Shown: one piece after another, positions 53,432-62,218 of the stretch
Position numbering within the stretch: position 1 is the first letter of the stretch
Layout of the letters: the number at the start of each line of letters is the position of its first letter
Assembly (NCBI GenBank): GCA_016714495.1
Contig: JADKDU010000004.1
Location: forward strand, 62,001-126,000
Source of the DNA: Hyphomonadaceae bacterium
GTDB lineage: Bacteria; Pseudomonadota; Alphaproteobacteria; Caulobacterales; Hyphomonadaceae
DNA: 64,000 nt
Reading direction: 5' to 3'
Program-made: the position numbers and the translations under genes
The notes under the pieces: generated by a model
Databases searched by the model: none
Told to the model about the DNA's origin: nothing
The model's input: only the letters and a program-made list of their open reading frames with translations

Positions 53432-54580
53432 TCAGCCGTCTTCGGCGTGGGCCAGCAACGTCAGAACCGCAAACAGGGCAAACAGGGGCGGGCACCATGC
53501 GGCGGCTTCCGGGCTCGTCGCGCCCGAAGCCGACATGCCCGCTGCAAGGCGTGTCACAAAGAACAGTACGAAACCTGCCAGCGCCCCAGCGCCGATCAAT
53601 TGTGAAAGCCCGCCGGACCGTGCCAGCCGTAGACAAACGACCGCGCCGATCAGCGCCATCGCCAACATGAACAAAGGCGTCGCCAGAAGCCCGTGGAATT
53701 TAAGGACATAGGCATTCACTTCCATTCCGGCGGATCGCCCGGCGTCGATGAACGAAGGCAGTTCCCAGAACGGAATGGTTTTGGCCGATGCAAAGCGTGT
53801 CAGTAGCGTGTCGCTTCTCAGATTGGTCGGCAGGGCGAGATTGGCCTCGCGCCGGACGTCGCCTCCAAGACGATTTTCGACGACGGCTGTGAGCTGCCAG
53901 AAGCCCGGTGTCAGTTCGGCGCGCTCGGCGTCGATCCGGTGGGTGAAGACGCGATCAGCGCGTCCGCCCGGCCCGGGCCGGAAGTACCAGAAAGTGACGT
54001 TCTCAAGCGCCCGCCCGCGCCCGACGACTCCCCGCCCATGGATGATCGCCTGGCCATTGGGATTTTCATCTGCAACGGAGCCTGTTTCGTCCGCCGCATT
54101 CGCCTGAAGGTCGCCCTGGCTGAGCCAGACGCCATTTGTTTCGATCGGCGCGTTGCCGAGCAGGCGGTCGCGCTCGGCCTGGAAGTCCTGGTTGAGCCGG
54201 GTTGCGAGCGGATCGATGATCATCACCATCGACGCGCCAACCACCACCGCCAGAACCATCACAGGCCCAAGAAAACGCCACGCCGACACGCCTGCCGCCC
54301 GTACGGCCGGTATCTCGCTGCGCCGGCTGAGCTGCGAATAGGTCAGGATCGACCCGACGAGCATGGCGAAGGGCAGGGTTTCCAGCAGAAGACCCGGCGT
54401 CTTCATCAGTGTCAGCTTGAACGCCGTCTCGATTCCGATTTCCGTCCGGCTGCCGACCGTCCGCACCTGCTCGACGACGTCCACCAGAAGGATCGCGAGC
54501 AGGATGATCCCCAGCGTCATCATAAGCGAGATGAGGCACTGGACGAAGATGTAACGTTGAATGCGCCCGGCTATGACCAT
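53432..54580 (-). CDS. lptG: LPS export permease LptG
   Basis: 382 residues, YjgP/YjgQ family: helices at about 12-35, 55-80, 100-125 and three near the C terminus (310-375), with a periplasmic jellyroll between. The N terminus IQRYIFVQCLISLMMTLGII is typical. With LptF and LptB2 it extracts LPS from the inner membrane. It starts two bases after the LptF stop. Confidence 0.92.
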   Translation of the reverse strand: MVIAGRIQRYIFVQCLISLMMTLGIILLAILLVDVVEQVRTVGSRTEIGIETAFKLTLMKTPGLLLETLPFAMLVGSILTYSQLSRRSEIPAVRAAGVSAWRFLGPVMVLAVVVGASMVMIIDPLATRLNQDFQAERDRLLGNAPIETNGVWLSQGDLQANAADETGSVADENPNGQAIIHGRGVVGRGRALENVTFWYFRPGPGGRADRVFTHRIDAERAELTPGFWQLTAVVENRLGGDVRREANLALPTNLRSDTLLTRFASAKTIPFWELPSFIDAGRSAGMEVNAYVLKFHGLLATPLFMLAMALIGAVVCLRLARSGGLSQLIGAGALAGFVLFFVTRLAAGMSASGATSPEAAAWCPPLFALFAVLTLLAHAEDG

Positions 54581-54582
54581 CG

Positions 54583-55713
54583 CTAGGCGGTCCTAAGCTT
54601 CGGCGCTGCACGCAGACGCCTGCGCTGCAACGCCGGAACCACGAAGTAGAAGAAACCGACAAGCGCGATCACAAACATCGGCAGTAGGTATTGCAGGAAG
54701 TTCAGCTCTGAATCATCTGCTGCCGCCGCCGTCGTCTGGAACGCCATAAGACGTAGTAGAACCGCGCCTGCCGAGGCCATTGCGATCCGCTTGGCATACC
54801 CCCGCCGGTTGAAGTCCCCGCCCAGCACCGAATAGATCGCCAGCATCGCCATCGCGATATTCAGCAACGGCGCCGCCATCCGCGCATGGCCTTCCGCCTG
54901 GAACGCTTCGGCGTTTTTCACGTCGTAGTAATTGTTCATGTCCGGGAAGAAGAGTTCGGGCAGGAAGCGGTCCGACTCCTCCATCACGATCGCCTTCTGG
55001 TCGTTGACGAAGGCGCTCAGCTCCAATGGGGATTGCTGGAAGGTCAGCGCCTCCAGCGCGCCGTTGGCGCGGAGCGTCTGGCGTTGCCCGTCGCGCAGGA
55101 TCAGCGTCGGCCTGCCCTCGACTTCCGAAACAAATGCGGTCTTGGCGATGAAGGTCGCCTCGTTCTTCGGATCGCGGCTGTCGCTGGCGACGAGGAAGCT
55201 GATCTCCGATCCATTCACCTGTCCGGCGAAAGTCGTCAGCCCCTCGCCATGCGTCATGAACATGCCCTCGCGCACAAGGGAGGAGGCAAGGTCGGTCGAC
55301 GCCTCCGACACCGTCTGGCGGAGTTCTCGCGACGCGGCCGGCTGTATCCACAGGTTGAGCCCGAGATGGATGATCGCCGCCAGCGTGGCCAGTCGCAGCA
55401 CGGGCGAGGCGACCTGCCAGTTAGACATGCCCGAGGCCTGCGCCACCACCACTTCATTGTCACGGTGGAACGCATTTAGGGCGGCTGCCGTTGCGATAAA
55501 CAGCGCGATCGGCATGAGTAGGGAGATGATCTGCGGCGTCGCCAGCACCGACACCCACAAATAGACCACAACCGACTGGCGATTCTCGACGATCAGATCC
55601 AGCCGATCCTGCGCAAGGCCTTGCGTCAGAAGCGCAATAAGCGCAAGACCGCCGACGATTGCCAGCAGGGTTCTCAACACGTTCCGAAAGAGATAGCGCT
55701 GAAACCCTGACAT
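54583..55713 (-). CDS. lptF: LPS export permease LptF
   Basis: 376 residues from the ATG at 55713; the family begins MSGFQRYLFRNVLRT, so the frame extension to 55815 was not used. Same layout as LptG, with six helices around a periplasmic domain. First gene of the operon, divergent from pepA. The intergenic gap contains the palindrome CTGGCGCCAG and a TGGCC-TCGC-GGCCA hairpin. Confidence 0.92.
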   Translation of the reverse strand: MSGFQRYLFRNVLRTLLAIVGGLALIALLTQGLAQDRLDLIVENRQSVVVYLWVSVLATPQIISLLMPIALFIATAAALNAFHRDNEVVVAQASGMSNWQVASPVLRLATLAAIIHLGLNLWIQPAASRELRQTVSEASTDLASSLVREGMFMTHGEGLTTFAGQVNGSEISFLVASDSRDPKNEATFIAKTAFVSEVEGRPTLILRDGQRQTLRANGALEALTFQQSPLELSAFVNDQKAIVMEESDRFLPELFFPDMNNYYDVKNAEAFQAEGHARMAAPLLNIAMAMLAIYSVLGGDFNRRGYAKRIAMASAGAVLLRLMAFQTTAAAADDSELNFLQYLLPMFVIALVGFFYFVVPALQRRRLRAAPKLRTA

Positions 55714-55836
55714 GCGGAAACCCAAGGACGGCGCCTGGCGCCAGAGGCATGGCCTCGCGGCCAGGCCAAGTGCTAGCGGTGTCCGGGGCGTACGTCGATG
55801 ACCGTGTGTAGACAATAGTCAGGGCTGAATATCTCC

Positions 55837-57312
55837 ATGCAAATCAAGTTTTCAGCGGAACCCGCGGGCGATGCTGTCGCCTACCTTGCTTACGAAGGCG
55901 ACAAGGGGGTCGAGTTCGCAGCTGACCTCGACAAGTCCGCCGAAGCCGCCATGCGGCGCGCTATCGCCGCCGGTTCATTCAAGGGCGGCGCAGGGCAGGT
56001 GGTCGAGATCCTTGCCCCGGAATGGAGCGACGCTTCGCGCGTGATGATCGTCGGCGTCGGCAAGAAGACAGCCGTCAGCGAGCTGGGCTGGCAGAAGGCG
56101 GCCGCAACGCTGGTGAAGCGCCTGCTGACCAGCGGCGCCAAATCTCTATCGATCGTCGGCGCGCCCGATCGCGGCGTAGCAGCGAACCTCGCCTTCGGCG
56201 CCCGTCTCGCTGGCTATCGCTTCGACCAGTACCGCCTCAACCTGAAGACCGACAAGAAGCCGACTCTCGCCAGCGTCTCCGTCGTCACCGACAGCGCCGC
56301 CGGCGCGCGGTCGGACTACGCTCCGCTCTCCGCCAAGGCCGAGGGCGTTGAACTCGCGCGCAACCTCGTCTCCGAACCTCCAAATGTGCTCCATCCGGAA
56401 AGCTATGCCGAGCGCATCGAGGAACTCTCCGAGCTCGGCCTTGAGATCGAAGTGCTCGACGTGGCGGCTATGACAAAGTTGGGCATGGGCTCGCTGGTTG
56501 GCGTCGGCCAAGGCTCGGTGCGAGGCTCGCGTCTCGTCGTCCTCAAATGGATGGGTGGCAAGGACAAGAAAGCCGCCCCCGTCGCGCTCATCGGCAAGGG
56601 CGTCACCTTCGACACGGGCGGCATTTCGCTGAAGCCCGGCCCCGGCATGCAGGACATGAAGGGCGACATGGGCGGCTCGGCCGCTGTTGTCGGCGCGATG
56701 ATGGCAATCGCTAAGCGGAAAGCGAAGGCCAACGTTGTTGGCCTCGTCGGCCTCGTCGAGAACATGCCGGACGGCAACGCCCAGCGGCCCGGCGACATCG
56801 TACGCGCCGCCGCAGGCAAGACGATTGAGATCCAGAACACCGATGCGGAAGGCCGCCTCGTCCTTTGCGACGTGCTCTGGTACGCGCAGAAGAAGTTCAA
56901 TCCGAAGGCGATGGTCGATCTCGCAACGCTCACCGGCGCCATCATCGTTTCGCTCGGCAACGAACATGCGGGCATCTTCTCGAACAGCGACGATCTCGTC
57001 GCCAAGCTCACGGCCGCGGGCAAGGCCGAAGGCGAGCCGATTTGGCGCCTGCCGCTCGGCCCCGGCTACGATAAGCAGATCGACAGCGAAGTTGCGGACA
57101 TGCGCAACATCGGCAATGCCGGCAATGCAGGCTCGATCACGGCCGCGCAGTTCTTGCAGCGTTTCGTCGACGAAGGACGCGCCTGGGCCCACCTCGACAT
57201 CGCCGGCACCGCCTGGAAGCCCGGCAACGACAATCCGCTGGAGCCCACCTGGGCCACCGGCTGGGGCGTGCGCATCCTCGACCGGTTCATCGCCGATAAT
57301 TACGAGGACTAA
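55837..57312 (+). CDS. pepA: Leucyl aminopeptidase
   Basis: 491 residues. The M17 signature NTDAEGRLVL (about 338-347) and metal ligands in TFDTGGISLKPGPGMQDMKG and DMGGSA are present, after a macro-like N-terminal domain. It releases N-terminal residues from peptides. holC follows after three bases, a conserved pair. Confidence 0.96.
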   Translation: MQIKFSAEPAGDAVAYLAYEGDKGVEFAADLDKSAEAAMRRAIAAGSFKGGAGQVVEILAPEWSDASRVMIVGVGKKTAVSELGWQKAAATLVKRLLTSGAKSLSIVGAPDRGVAANLAFGARLAGYRFDQYRLNLKTDKKPTLASVSVVTDSAAGARSDYAPLSAKAEGVELARNLVSEPPNVLHPESYAERIEELSELGLEIEVLDVAAMTKLGMGSLVGVGQGSVRGSRLVVLKWMGGKDKKAAPVALIGKGVTFDTGGISLKPGPGMQDMKGDMGGSAAVVGAMMAIAKRKAKANVVGLVGLVENMPDGNAQRPGDIVRAAAGKTIEIQNTDAEGRLVLCDVLWYAQKKFNPKAMVDLATLTGAIIVSLGNEHAGIFSNSDDLVAKLTAAGKAEGEPIWRLPLGPGYDKQIDSEVADMRNIGNAGNAGSITAAQFLQRFVDEGRAWAHLDIAGTAWKPGNDNPLEPTWATGWGVRILDRFIADNYED

Positions 57313-57315
57313 TAC

Positions 57316-57789
57316 ATGGCGGCCGCGGAGTGGTGGTTCTACCACATCGAGCACACGTCGCTCGACGCGGCCATCGCCCCGCTGATCGAGAAATGCCTCG
57401 ATCGCAGGTGGCGCGTCCTCGTCGTCGGCCATGACGACACACTCGAACGTCTGAACAAGACGCTCTGGACCTTCCGTGAGGATTCTTTCCTTCCCCACGG
57501 TCGCGCCCGCACGGATGCGAACAAGCATCCTGTCCTGCTTTCCACCGAAGCCGTCCCCGCCAACAACGCCAAGGTCGCGCTTCTGCTTGACGGTTCCGAC
57601 GCCGACGCGAACCTGTTCGAGCGCGTGATGGTTGTGTTCGACGGCGGCGACGAAACCGCTCGCGCCAAGGCCCGCCAGCAATACAAGGCCGCAACAGACG
57701 CAGGCGGCGCCGCCCGGTATTTCCAGCAGGAGCGCGGCGGCGCCTGGAAGGAATTCAAGCGCCCGGAACCTGCCGCGCCGCAAGCCTGA
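57316..57789 (+). CDS. holC: DNA polymerase III subunit chi
   Basis: 157 residues. WWFYHIEHTSLDAAIAPLIE, RVLVVGHDDTLERLNKTLWT and SFLPHGRA are typical of HolC. It links the clamp loader to SSB. The stop lies ten bases before the insertion sequence, so its terminator may have been displaced. Confidence 0.92.
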   Translation: MAAAEWWFYHIEHTSLDAAIAPLIEKCLDRRWRVLVVGHDDTLERLNKTLWTFREDSFLPHGRARTDANKHPVLLSTEAVPANNAKVALLLDGSDADANLFERVMVVFDGGDETARAKARQQYKAATDAGGAARYFQQERGGAWKEFKRPEPAAPQA

Positions 57790-57795
57790 AGGCGA

Positions 57796-58560
57796 CTAGG
57801 CTGTAGACTCATAATGTCGAAGCCATAATCGCACGGAAGCGAGCTTTGCCATGGCCAGATAGTTCAGGGCGTGGCGATGGAAGCGCGTGCAGATATGGCG
57901 GAACTGCTTGAGCTTGTTGAAGAAGCGCTCGATCAGATTGCGTTGTTTATAAAGGCGCTTTGAGTAGGTGATGTCCTGGACCCGCTGCGATTGGGGTGGA
58001 ATGCAGGCGCGGCAGTCCTGGTCTTCGATCACCTCTCGGATCCAGTCACTGTCGTAGGCTCGATCTCCCAGCACGACAGCGCCTTTGGGGAGATCATTGA
58101 GGAGCAGATCCGCCATTGGCGCGTCATGGGCCTGGCCGGGTGAGAGTTCGAGCTGCACAGGCAGGCCATTACCGATGACCCGGGCGTGAAGCTTGGTGGT
58201 CAGCCCTCCACGACTTCGACCGATACAAGCGTCTCCAGTCTGTTTTTTTGGGCGGCAGCTTGCTGGTGCACGCGCACAATCGTTGAATCGATCATCTGCA
58301 CTTTGCCGTCGTGGGCGGCGATGATGGCGTCCATCAGACGATCCCAAACTCCCGCTTTTCGCCAGCGATTGAAGCGATTGTAGACCGTCGTCGGTGGTCC
58401 AGCGCTCCGGCAGGTCCGCCCAGGGCGAACCCGAGCGCAGGACCCAGAACATCCCGTTCAACACTCGCCGGTCGTCAACCCGGGGCACTCCGCGCGGCTT
58501 GTTGGGAAGCAGCGGCTGGATCACCTTCCACTCAAAGTCCGTCAGATCATATCGCGCCAT
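57796..58560 (-). pseudogene. IS5-family (IS427-group-like) transposase, frame-damaged
   Basis: The open frame from the ATG at 58560 begins like OrfA (MARYDLTDFEWKVIQPLLPN, ...GSPWADLPERW) and ends like OrfB (KKQTGDACIGRSRGGLTTKL, VVLGDRAYDSDW, RNLIERFFNKLKQ). Between about 58398 and 58243 it is out of frame: the true OrfA sequence (PPTTVYNRFNRW, VQMIDSTIVRVHQQ with the first catalytic Asp at 58287-58289) lies one base over. A change of net +1 or -2 near 58398 thus fuses the two parts but removes the first DDE residue. The run of seven A at 58243-58249 (minus strand) is the expected -1 slippery site. The stop TAG uses the flanking CTA at 57796-57798. Confidence 0.8.
57799..57814 (+). repeat. 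Left terminal inverted repeat of the IS
   Basis: GGCTGTAGACTCATAA; pairs with 58614-58629 with two mismatches. Confidence 0.8.
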
Positions 58561-58572
58561 CACCAATCTCCC

Positions 58573-60423
58573 TCACGGGAGTGAATCACGCTTCGCGCCG
58601 ACTGCCAGCGGATTTATGAGTATGCAGCCTAGTCTGCTAGCGCCGCCGCATTGCCGCGGATGATCTGGGCGAGGGCCCCTCACGTCCGCCAGCGCTTCCT
58701 TCATTGACAGATAGCCTTCCTCGACCGTCTTGTCGTATTTCTTCCAGTCGCGCAGTTCGACGCCCCGCAACTCAGGCGCGATCAGGATGTCCGTGATCGC
58801 GCGATGCTGGTTGGGGTTCATGCTGACCGTCGCCGCGCGCATCAGCAGGTTGGCGATGGGCGGCGCAGACTTGAAGCCATGCTTGAGCGTCCACCCGAAG
58901 AAGCCGGGCGGATCGATGAAATCGTCAGCCGACAATCCTTCTGGCGCCGCCGCCACATCGACCCCGATGATCCGGCCACGATGCGCTTCGCGCATCACGT
59001 CGACAGGGAAATTGTTCAGCACGGCGCCATCCACCAACACCTGCTTGTGCGACACCACCGGCGGCAGGATGCCAGGCAGGGAGATCGTTGCGCGCAACGC
59101 ATCGCGCAGCAGACCCTGCGTATGTACCTGGAAGGTGCCCTGCGTGAGGTTGGTCGACACTGCAAAGAACGGCACCGGCAGATCTTCGATCAGCCTGTCG
59201 CCAAAATGCTCTTTTAGTCGGGCGTCCACCTTGTGGCCTTTCACGAGGCCGACCACAGGCAGTCGATAGTCCGACAGCGGATTGGTCTCGACGAACGCCT
59301 TGTGGATGCGGCGATGAATTTCTTCGTCATCCCAGCCACAAGCCATCGCCGCGCCAACAATCGCACCCATAGACGCGCCGCCGATGAAGTCGACCGGGCA
59401 ATTGGCTTCGCGTAGGGCGCGGATTACGCCGATATGTGCATAGGCCCGCGCACCGCCGCCGGACATGACAAGGCCAACTGACTTGCCTGACATGGTGCGC
59501 GACAACCGCCGCGCATCGTGCTCGTCCATCTGGTTCCAGTGGAAAGCGCGCGTCGCTTCCGTCGCTTCCATCCACTCCGCCGTCGATGTGACCTGTCGCT
59601 CGCCGCCGTGATGCAGCAGCACAAGGTCGACCAGTCGGAACTGGCGGGCAGGTGAAGGATCGTCTGGCAGCAATGGCTTTGACGGTCGTGCGTCGGCGCG
59701 CGCGAATAGCCAGATGCGATCCGAATGGCGCTGGGTCATTTTGAACCACGGCGTGTCGCCCAGCGTGGATAGCAGCAACACGATATCGTTGCGCATCTCC
59801 AGCTCGTCGAAATAGGTCGCCGGCATGCCTACGGCTTCCTCGCCCACAATGGCGACCCGCATGCCCATGCCCTGCAACTCCGTCGACAGCGTCCGCGCGC
59901 GCTGTTTCAGGTCGATGGTAGGCGAGGCTGCAACAAGTCCGAACACGCGCGGCTCTGACGACCTGCCGGTTTTCTTCCGCGCCTGCCGCATGCGGATCAT
60001 GATCACCCGCGTCAGCCGCTCCAGGATCTGCGGATCGGACTTCACGAGGTTCATGAACCCCTGCCGCGACATCGACAGAAGCTCAGTGTCGCGCAGCGCA
60101 AACACCGCATTCTCGTGCGGCTCGCCTGCGATCATGGACATCTCGCCCACCGGCTCGCCGGCCCGGATATGGCCCAGCAACTCCATCTTGCCGTTGGCGC
60201 CCACCCGGAACGCGCCCAGCGACCCCGACAGCACGAAATAGATCTGGTCCGAGGGTTCGCCCGGCCCGAACAGCTGCCAGCCGCCCGGCAGGCCGAAATA
60301 CTTGGTGTGGTCCTCCGCAGCCTTTAGCGCGCGCGGCGGGGCATCCCTCAGGAAGGGCACCGACTTCAGCGTCGGGAGCAGCGGCGGCGCCTCGGCCGCC
60401 TTGTCCTTTGTCTTCAAGCCCAT
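58573..60423 (-). CDS. Patatin-like phospholipase with cyclic-nucleotide-binding domain
   Basis: 616 residues from the ATG at 60423. Residues ~20-150 are a cNMP-binding-like domain (GGWQLFGPGEPSDQIYFVLS, GEPVGEMSMIAGEP). A Rossmann-like middle part follows, then the patatin domain with SGGGARAYAHIG, the nucleophile in GGASMGAIVG (about 355) and the dyad Asp in LVDGAVLNNFP (about 481). It resembles NTE/RssA-type phospholipases. The last ~20 residues are abnormal: after EALADVRG the frame enters the IS end. One base over, the sequence ALAQIIRGNAAALAD ends at a TAG exactly at the IS junction (58629-58631), so a frameshift near 58674-58680 plus the IS changed the C terminus. The core is intact. 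Confidence 0.85.
   Translation of the reverse strand: MGLKTKDKAAEAPPLLPTLKSVPFLRDAPPRALKAAEDHTKYFGLPGGWQLFGPGEPSDQIYFVLSGSLGAFRVGANGKMELLGHIRAGEPVGEMSMIAGEPHENAVFALRDTELLSMSRQGFMNLVKSDPQILERLTRVIMIRMRQARKKTGRSSEPRVFGLVAASPTIDLKQRARTLSTELQGMGMRVAIVGEEAVGMPATYFDELEMRNDIVLLLSTLGDTPWFKMTQRHSDRIWLFARADARPSKPLLPDDPSPARQFRLVDLVLLHHGGERQVTSTAEWMEATEATRAFHWNQMDEHDARRLSRTMSGKSVGLVMSGGGARAYAHIGVIRALREANCPVDFIGGASMGAIVGAAMACGWDDEEIHRRIHKAFVETNPLSDYRLPVVGLVKGHKVDARLKEHFGDRLIEDLPVPFFAVSTNLTQGTFQVHTQGLLRDALRATISLPGILPPVVSHKQVLVDGAVLNNFPVDVMREAHRGRIIGVDVAAAPEGLSADDFIDPPGFFGWTLKHGFKSAPPIANLLMRAATVSMNPNQHRAITDILIAPELRGVELRDWKKYDKTVEEGYLSMKEALADVRGPRPDHPRQCGGASRLGCILINPLAVGAKRDSLP
58614..58629 (-). repeat. Right terminal inverted repeat of the IS
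   Basis: Read on the minus strand it is GGCTGCATACTCATAA; pairs with 57799-57814. Confidence 0.8.
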
Positions 60424-60584
60424 GGATCGACCCGACCCGAAATCGTTACCCGCTCCAGCGCCAACATAAACGCACAACCCTGAAAGAAAGGTTGGGGCGA
60501 CGTGATATCCGCGCGTGCGGCTGTCTTGCCACCTAGCCCTCCCGTGACCTTAATGCCCAGAATCAGCAAATACGGCGGGGCGCA

Positions 60585-62207
60585 ATGGCGCGACTACATT
60601 CTCAGGTAAGTGCGTCCTCGGAGCGTTTTCAAGGCAATGCTGCTGCAATGCAGCGGCTGGTGGCCGAGCTGCAGGAGAAGACGGCGAAAGCAGCGCTCGG
60701 CGGGCCAGAAAGTTCGCGCACGCGGCATTCGGCGCGCGGCAAGTTGCTCCCCCGTGAGCGCATTGAACAGCTTGTCGATCCTGCCTCGCCCTTCCTGGAA
60801 CTATCGCCGCTCGCTGCGGAAGGCATGTATGACGGCGAGGCGCCGGCCGCCGGCGTCCTCACCGGTATCGGCCGCATTTCCGGCCGGGAATGTGTCATTG
60901 TTCGCAACGACGCCACCGTGAAAGGCGGCGCCTACTTCCTGATGACCGTGAAGAAACATCTCCGCGCTCAGGAAGTCGCCCTCGAGAATCACCTTCCGTG
61001 CGTCTATCTCGTGGATTCGGGCGGCGCGAATCTGCCGCACCAGTCCGAAGTCTTCCCCGACCGCGAACACTTCGGCCGCATCTTCTACAACCAGGCCAAT
61101 ATGAGCGCTCGCGGCATTCCGCAGGTCGCCGCCGTCATGGGATCGTGCACTGCCGGCGGCGCCTACGTCCCAGCCATGTCGGACGAGACTGTCATCGTGC
61201 GCAAGCAGGGCACTATCTTCCTCGGCGGCCCGCCGCTGGTGAAAGCCGCCACCGGCGAGATCATCTCGGCTGAGGATCTGGGCGGCGCCGATGTGCACGC
61301 TCGCCGCTCGGGCGTCGCCGACCATTACGCCGCCAACGACGCCCATGCGCTCGAGATCGTCCGCGACATTGTGAAGAACTTCAATCGCCCCAAGCACGTG
61401 AAGCTCGACGTGCGCGATCCGCGTCCACCCGCCCATAGCCCCGCCGAGCTCGAAGGCGTCGTTCCGCTCGACGCCCGCGAACCCTACGACGTCCGCGAAG
61501 TCATCGCGCGTCTTGTCGATGGTTCGGAATTCGACGAGTTCAAGAAACTCTACGGCGAAACGCTTGTCACCGGCTTTGCCCATCTGAACGGCTTGCCGGT
61601 CGGCATCGTCGCCAACAATGGCATCCTGTTCTCCGAAAGCGCTCAGAAAGCCGCGCACTTCATCCAGCTCTGCGACCAGCGCGGCATTCCGCTGGTGTTC
61701 CTGCAGAACATCACCGGCTTCATGGTCGGCTCGAAATATGAAACCGGGGGTATCGCCAAGGACGGCGCGAAGATGGTCACTGCCGTCGCCACCGCCCGCG
61801 TGCCCAAATTCACCATCGTCATCGGCGGCAGCTATGGCGCGGGCAATTACGGCATGTGCGGCCGCGCCTATTCGCCCCGTTTCCTCTTCATGTGGCCCAA
61901 CGCTCGCATCTCGGTAATGGGCGGCGAACAGGCCGCCAGCGTGCTCGCCACGGTGAAACGCGACGCGATGGAAGCCAAGGGCGAGACCTGGGCCGCCGAG
62001 GCCGAAGCGAAGTTCAAGCAACCGATCCGCGATCTCTACGAACGCGAAGGCTCTCCCTACTTCTCCACCGCCCGGATGTGGGACGACGGCGTGATCGCTC
62101 CTGCCGACACCCGCCGCGTTCTCGCTCTCGCGCTCTCTGCTTCGCTGAATGCGCCGCATGGCCGTGCTGCGAACCGCGAACCCGCTTTCGGCGTTTTCAG
62201 GACGTAA
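60585..62207 (+). CDS. Methylcrotonyl-CoA carboxylase carboxyltransferase (beta) subunit
   Basis: 540 residues. RGKLLPRERIEQLVDPASPF, PCVYLVDSGGANLPHQSEVF, AVMGSCTAGGAYVPAMSDE and the C-terminal GGSYGAGNYGMCGRAYSPRF with MWPNARISVMGGEQAASVL match acyl-CoA carboxylase beta subunits of the MCC type. It carboxylates 3-methylcrotonyl-CoA in leucine breakdown with a biotin-carrying alpha subunit, which is not in the window. An enoyl-CoA hydratase of the same pathway follows after a kinase gene. Geranyl-CoA carboxylase is a possible alternative. Confidence 0.9.
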   Translation: MARLHSQVSASSERFQGNAAAMQRLVAELQEKTAKAALGGPESSRTRHSARGKLLPRERIEQLVDPASPFLELSPLAAEGMYDGEAPAAGVLTGIGRISGRECVIVRNDATVKGGAYFLMTVKKHLRAQEVALENHLPCVYLVDSGGANLPHQSEVFPDREHFGRIFYNQANMSARGIPQVAAVMGSCTAGGAYVPAMSDETVIVRKQGTIFLGGPPLVKAATGEIISAEDLGGADVHARRSGVADHYAANDAHALEIVRDIVKNFNRPKHVKLDVRDPRPPAHSPAELEGVVPLDAREPYDVREVIARLVDGSEFDEFKKLYGETLVTGFAHLNGLPVGIVANNGILFSESAQKAAHFIQLCDQRGIPLVFLQNITGFMVGSKYETGGIAKDGAKMVTAVATARVPKFTIVIGGSYGAGNYGMCGRAYSPRFLFMWPNARISVMGGEQAASVLATVKRDAMEAKGETWAAEAEAKFKQPIRDLYEREGSPYFSTARMWDDGVIAPADTRRVLALALSASLNAPHGRAANREPAFGVFRT

Positions 62208-62218
62208 CTCGTAGGCTC

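Larger units (their letters stand above)
57799..58629. mobile_element. IS5-family insertion sequence, 831 bp
   Basis: Ends are GGCTGTAGACTCATAA (57799-57814) and the inverted GGCTGCATACTCATAA (58614-58629): 14 of 16 positions match. The flanking bases TA on both sides (57797-57798 and 58630-58631) are the expected target duplication, in a CTAG context. It sits between holC and the patatin gene, touching the 3' end of the latter. The transposase is broken, so the element is not self-mobile. Confidence 0.85.

Noticed and set aside
56146..57783. 545-codon minus-strand frame opposite pepA and holC
   Set aside because: It is the antisense shadow of two clearly identified genes; no motif of its own.
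57796..58566. Intact 256-residue transposase
   Set aside because: Residues 57-108 are out of frame and the first catalytic Asp is lost, so it is listed as a pseudogene.
60801..62159. 452-codon minus-strand frame opposite the carboxylase gene
   Set aside because: Antisense shadow of a recognised gene in high-GC DNA.
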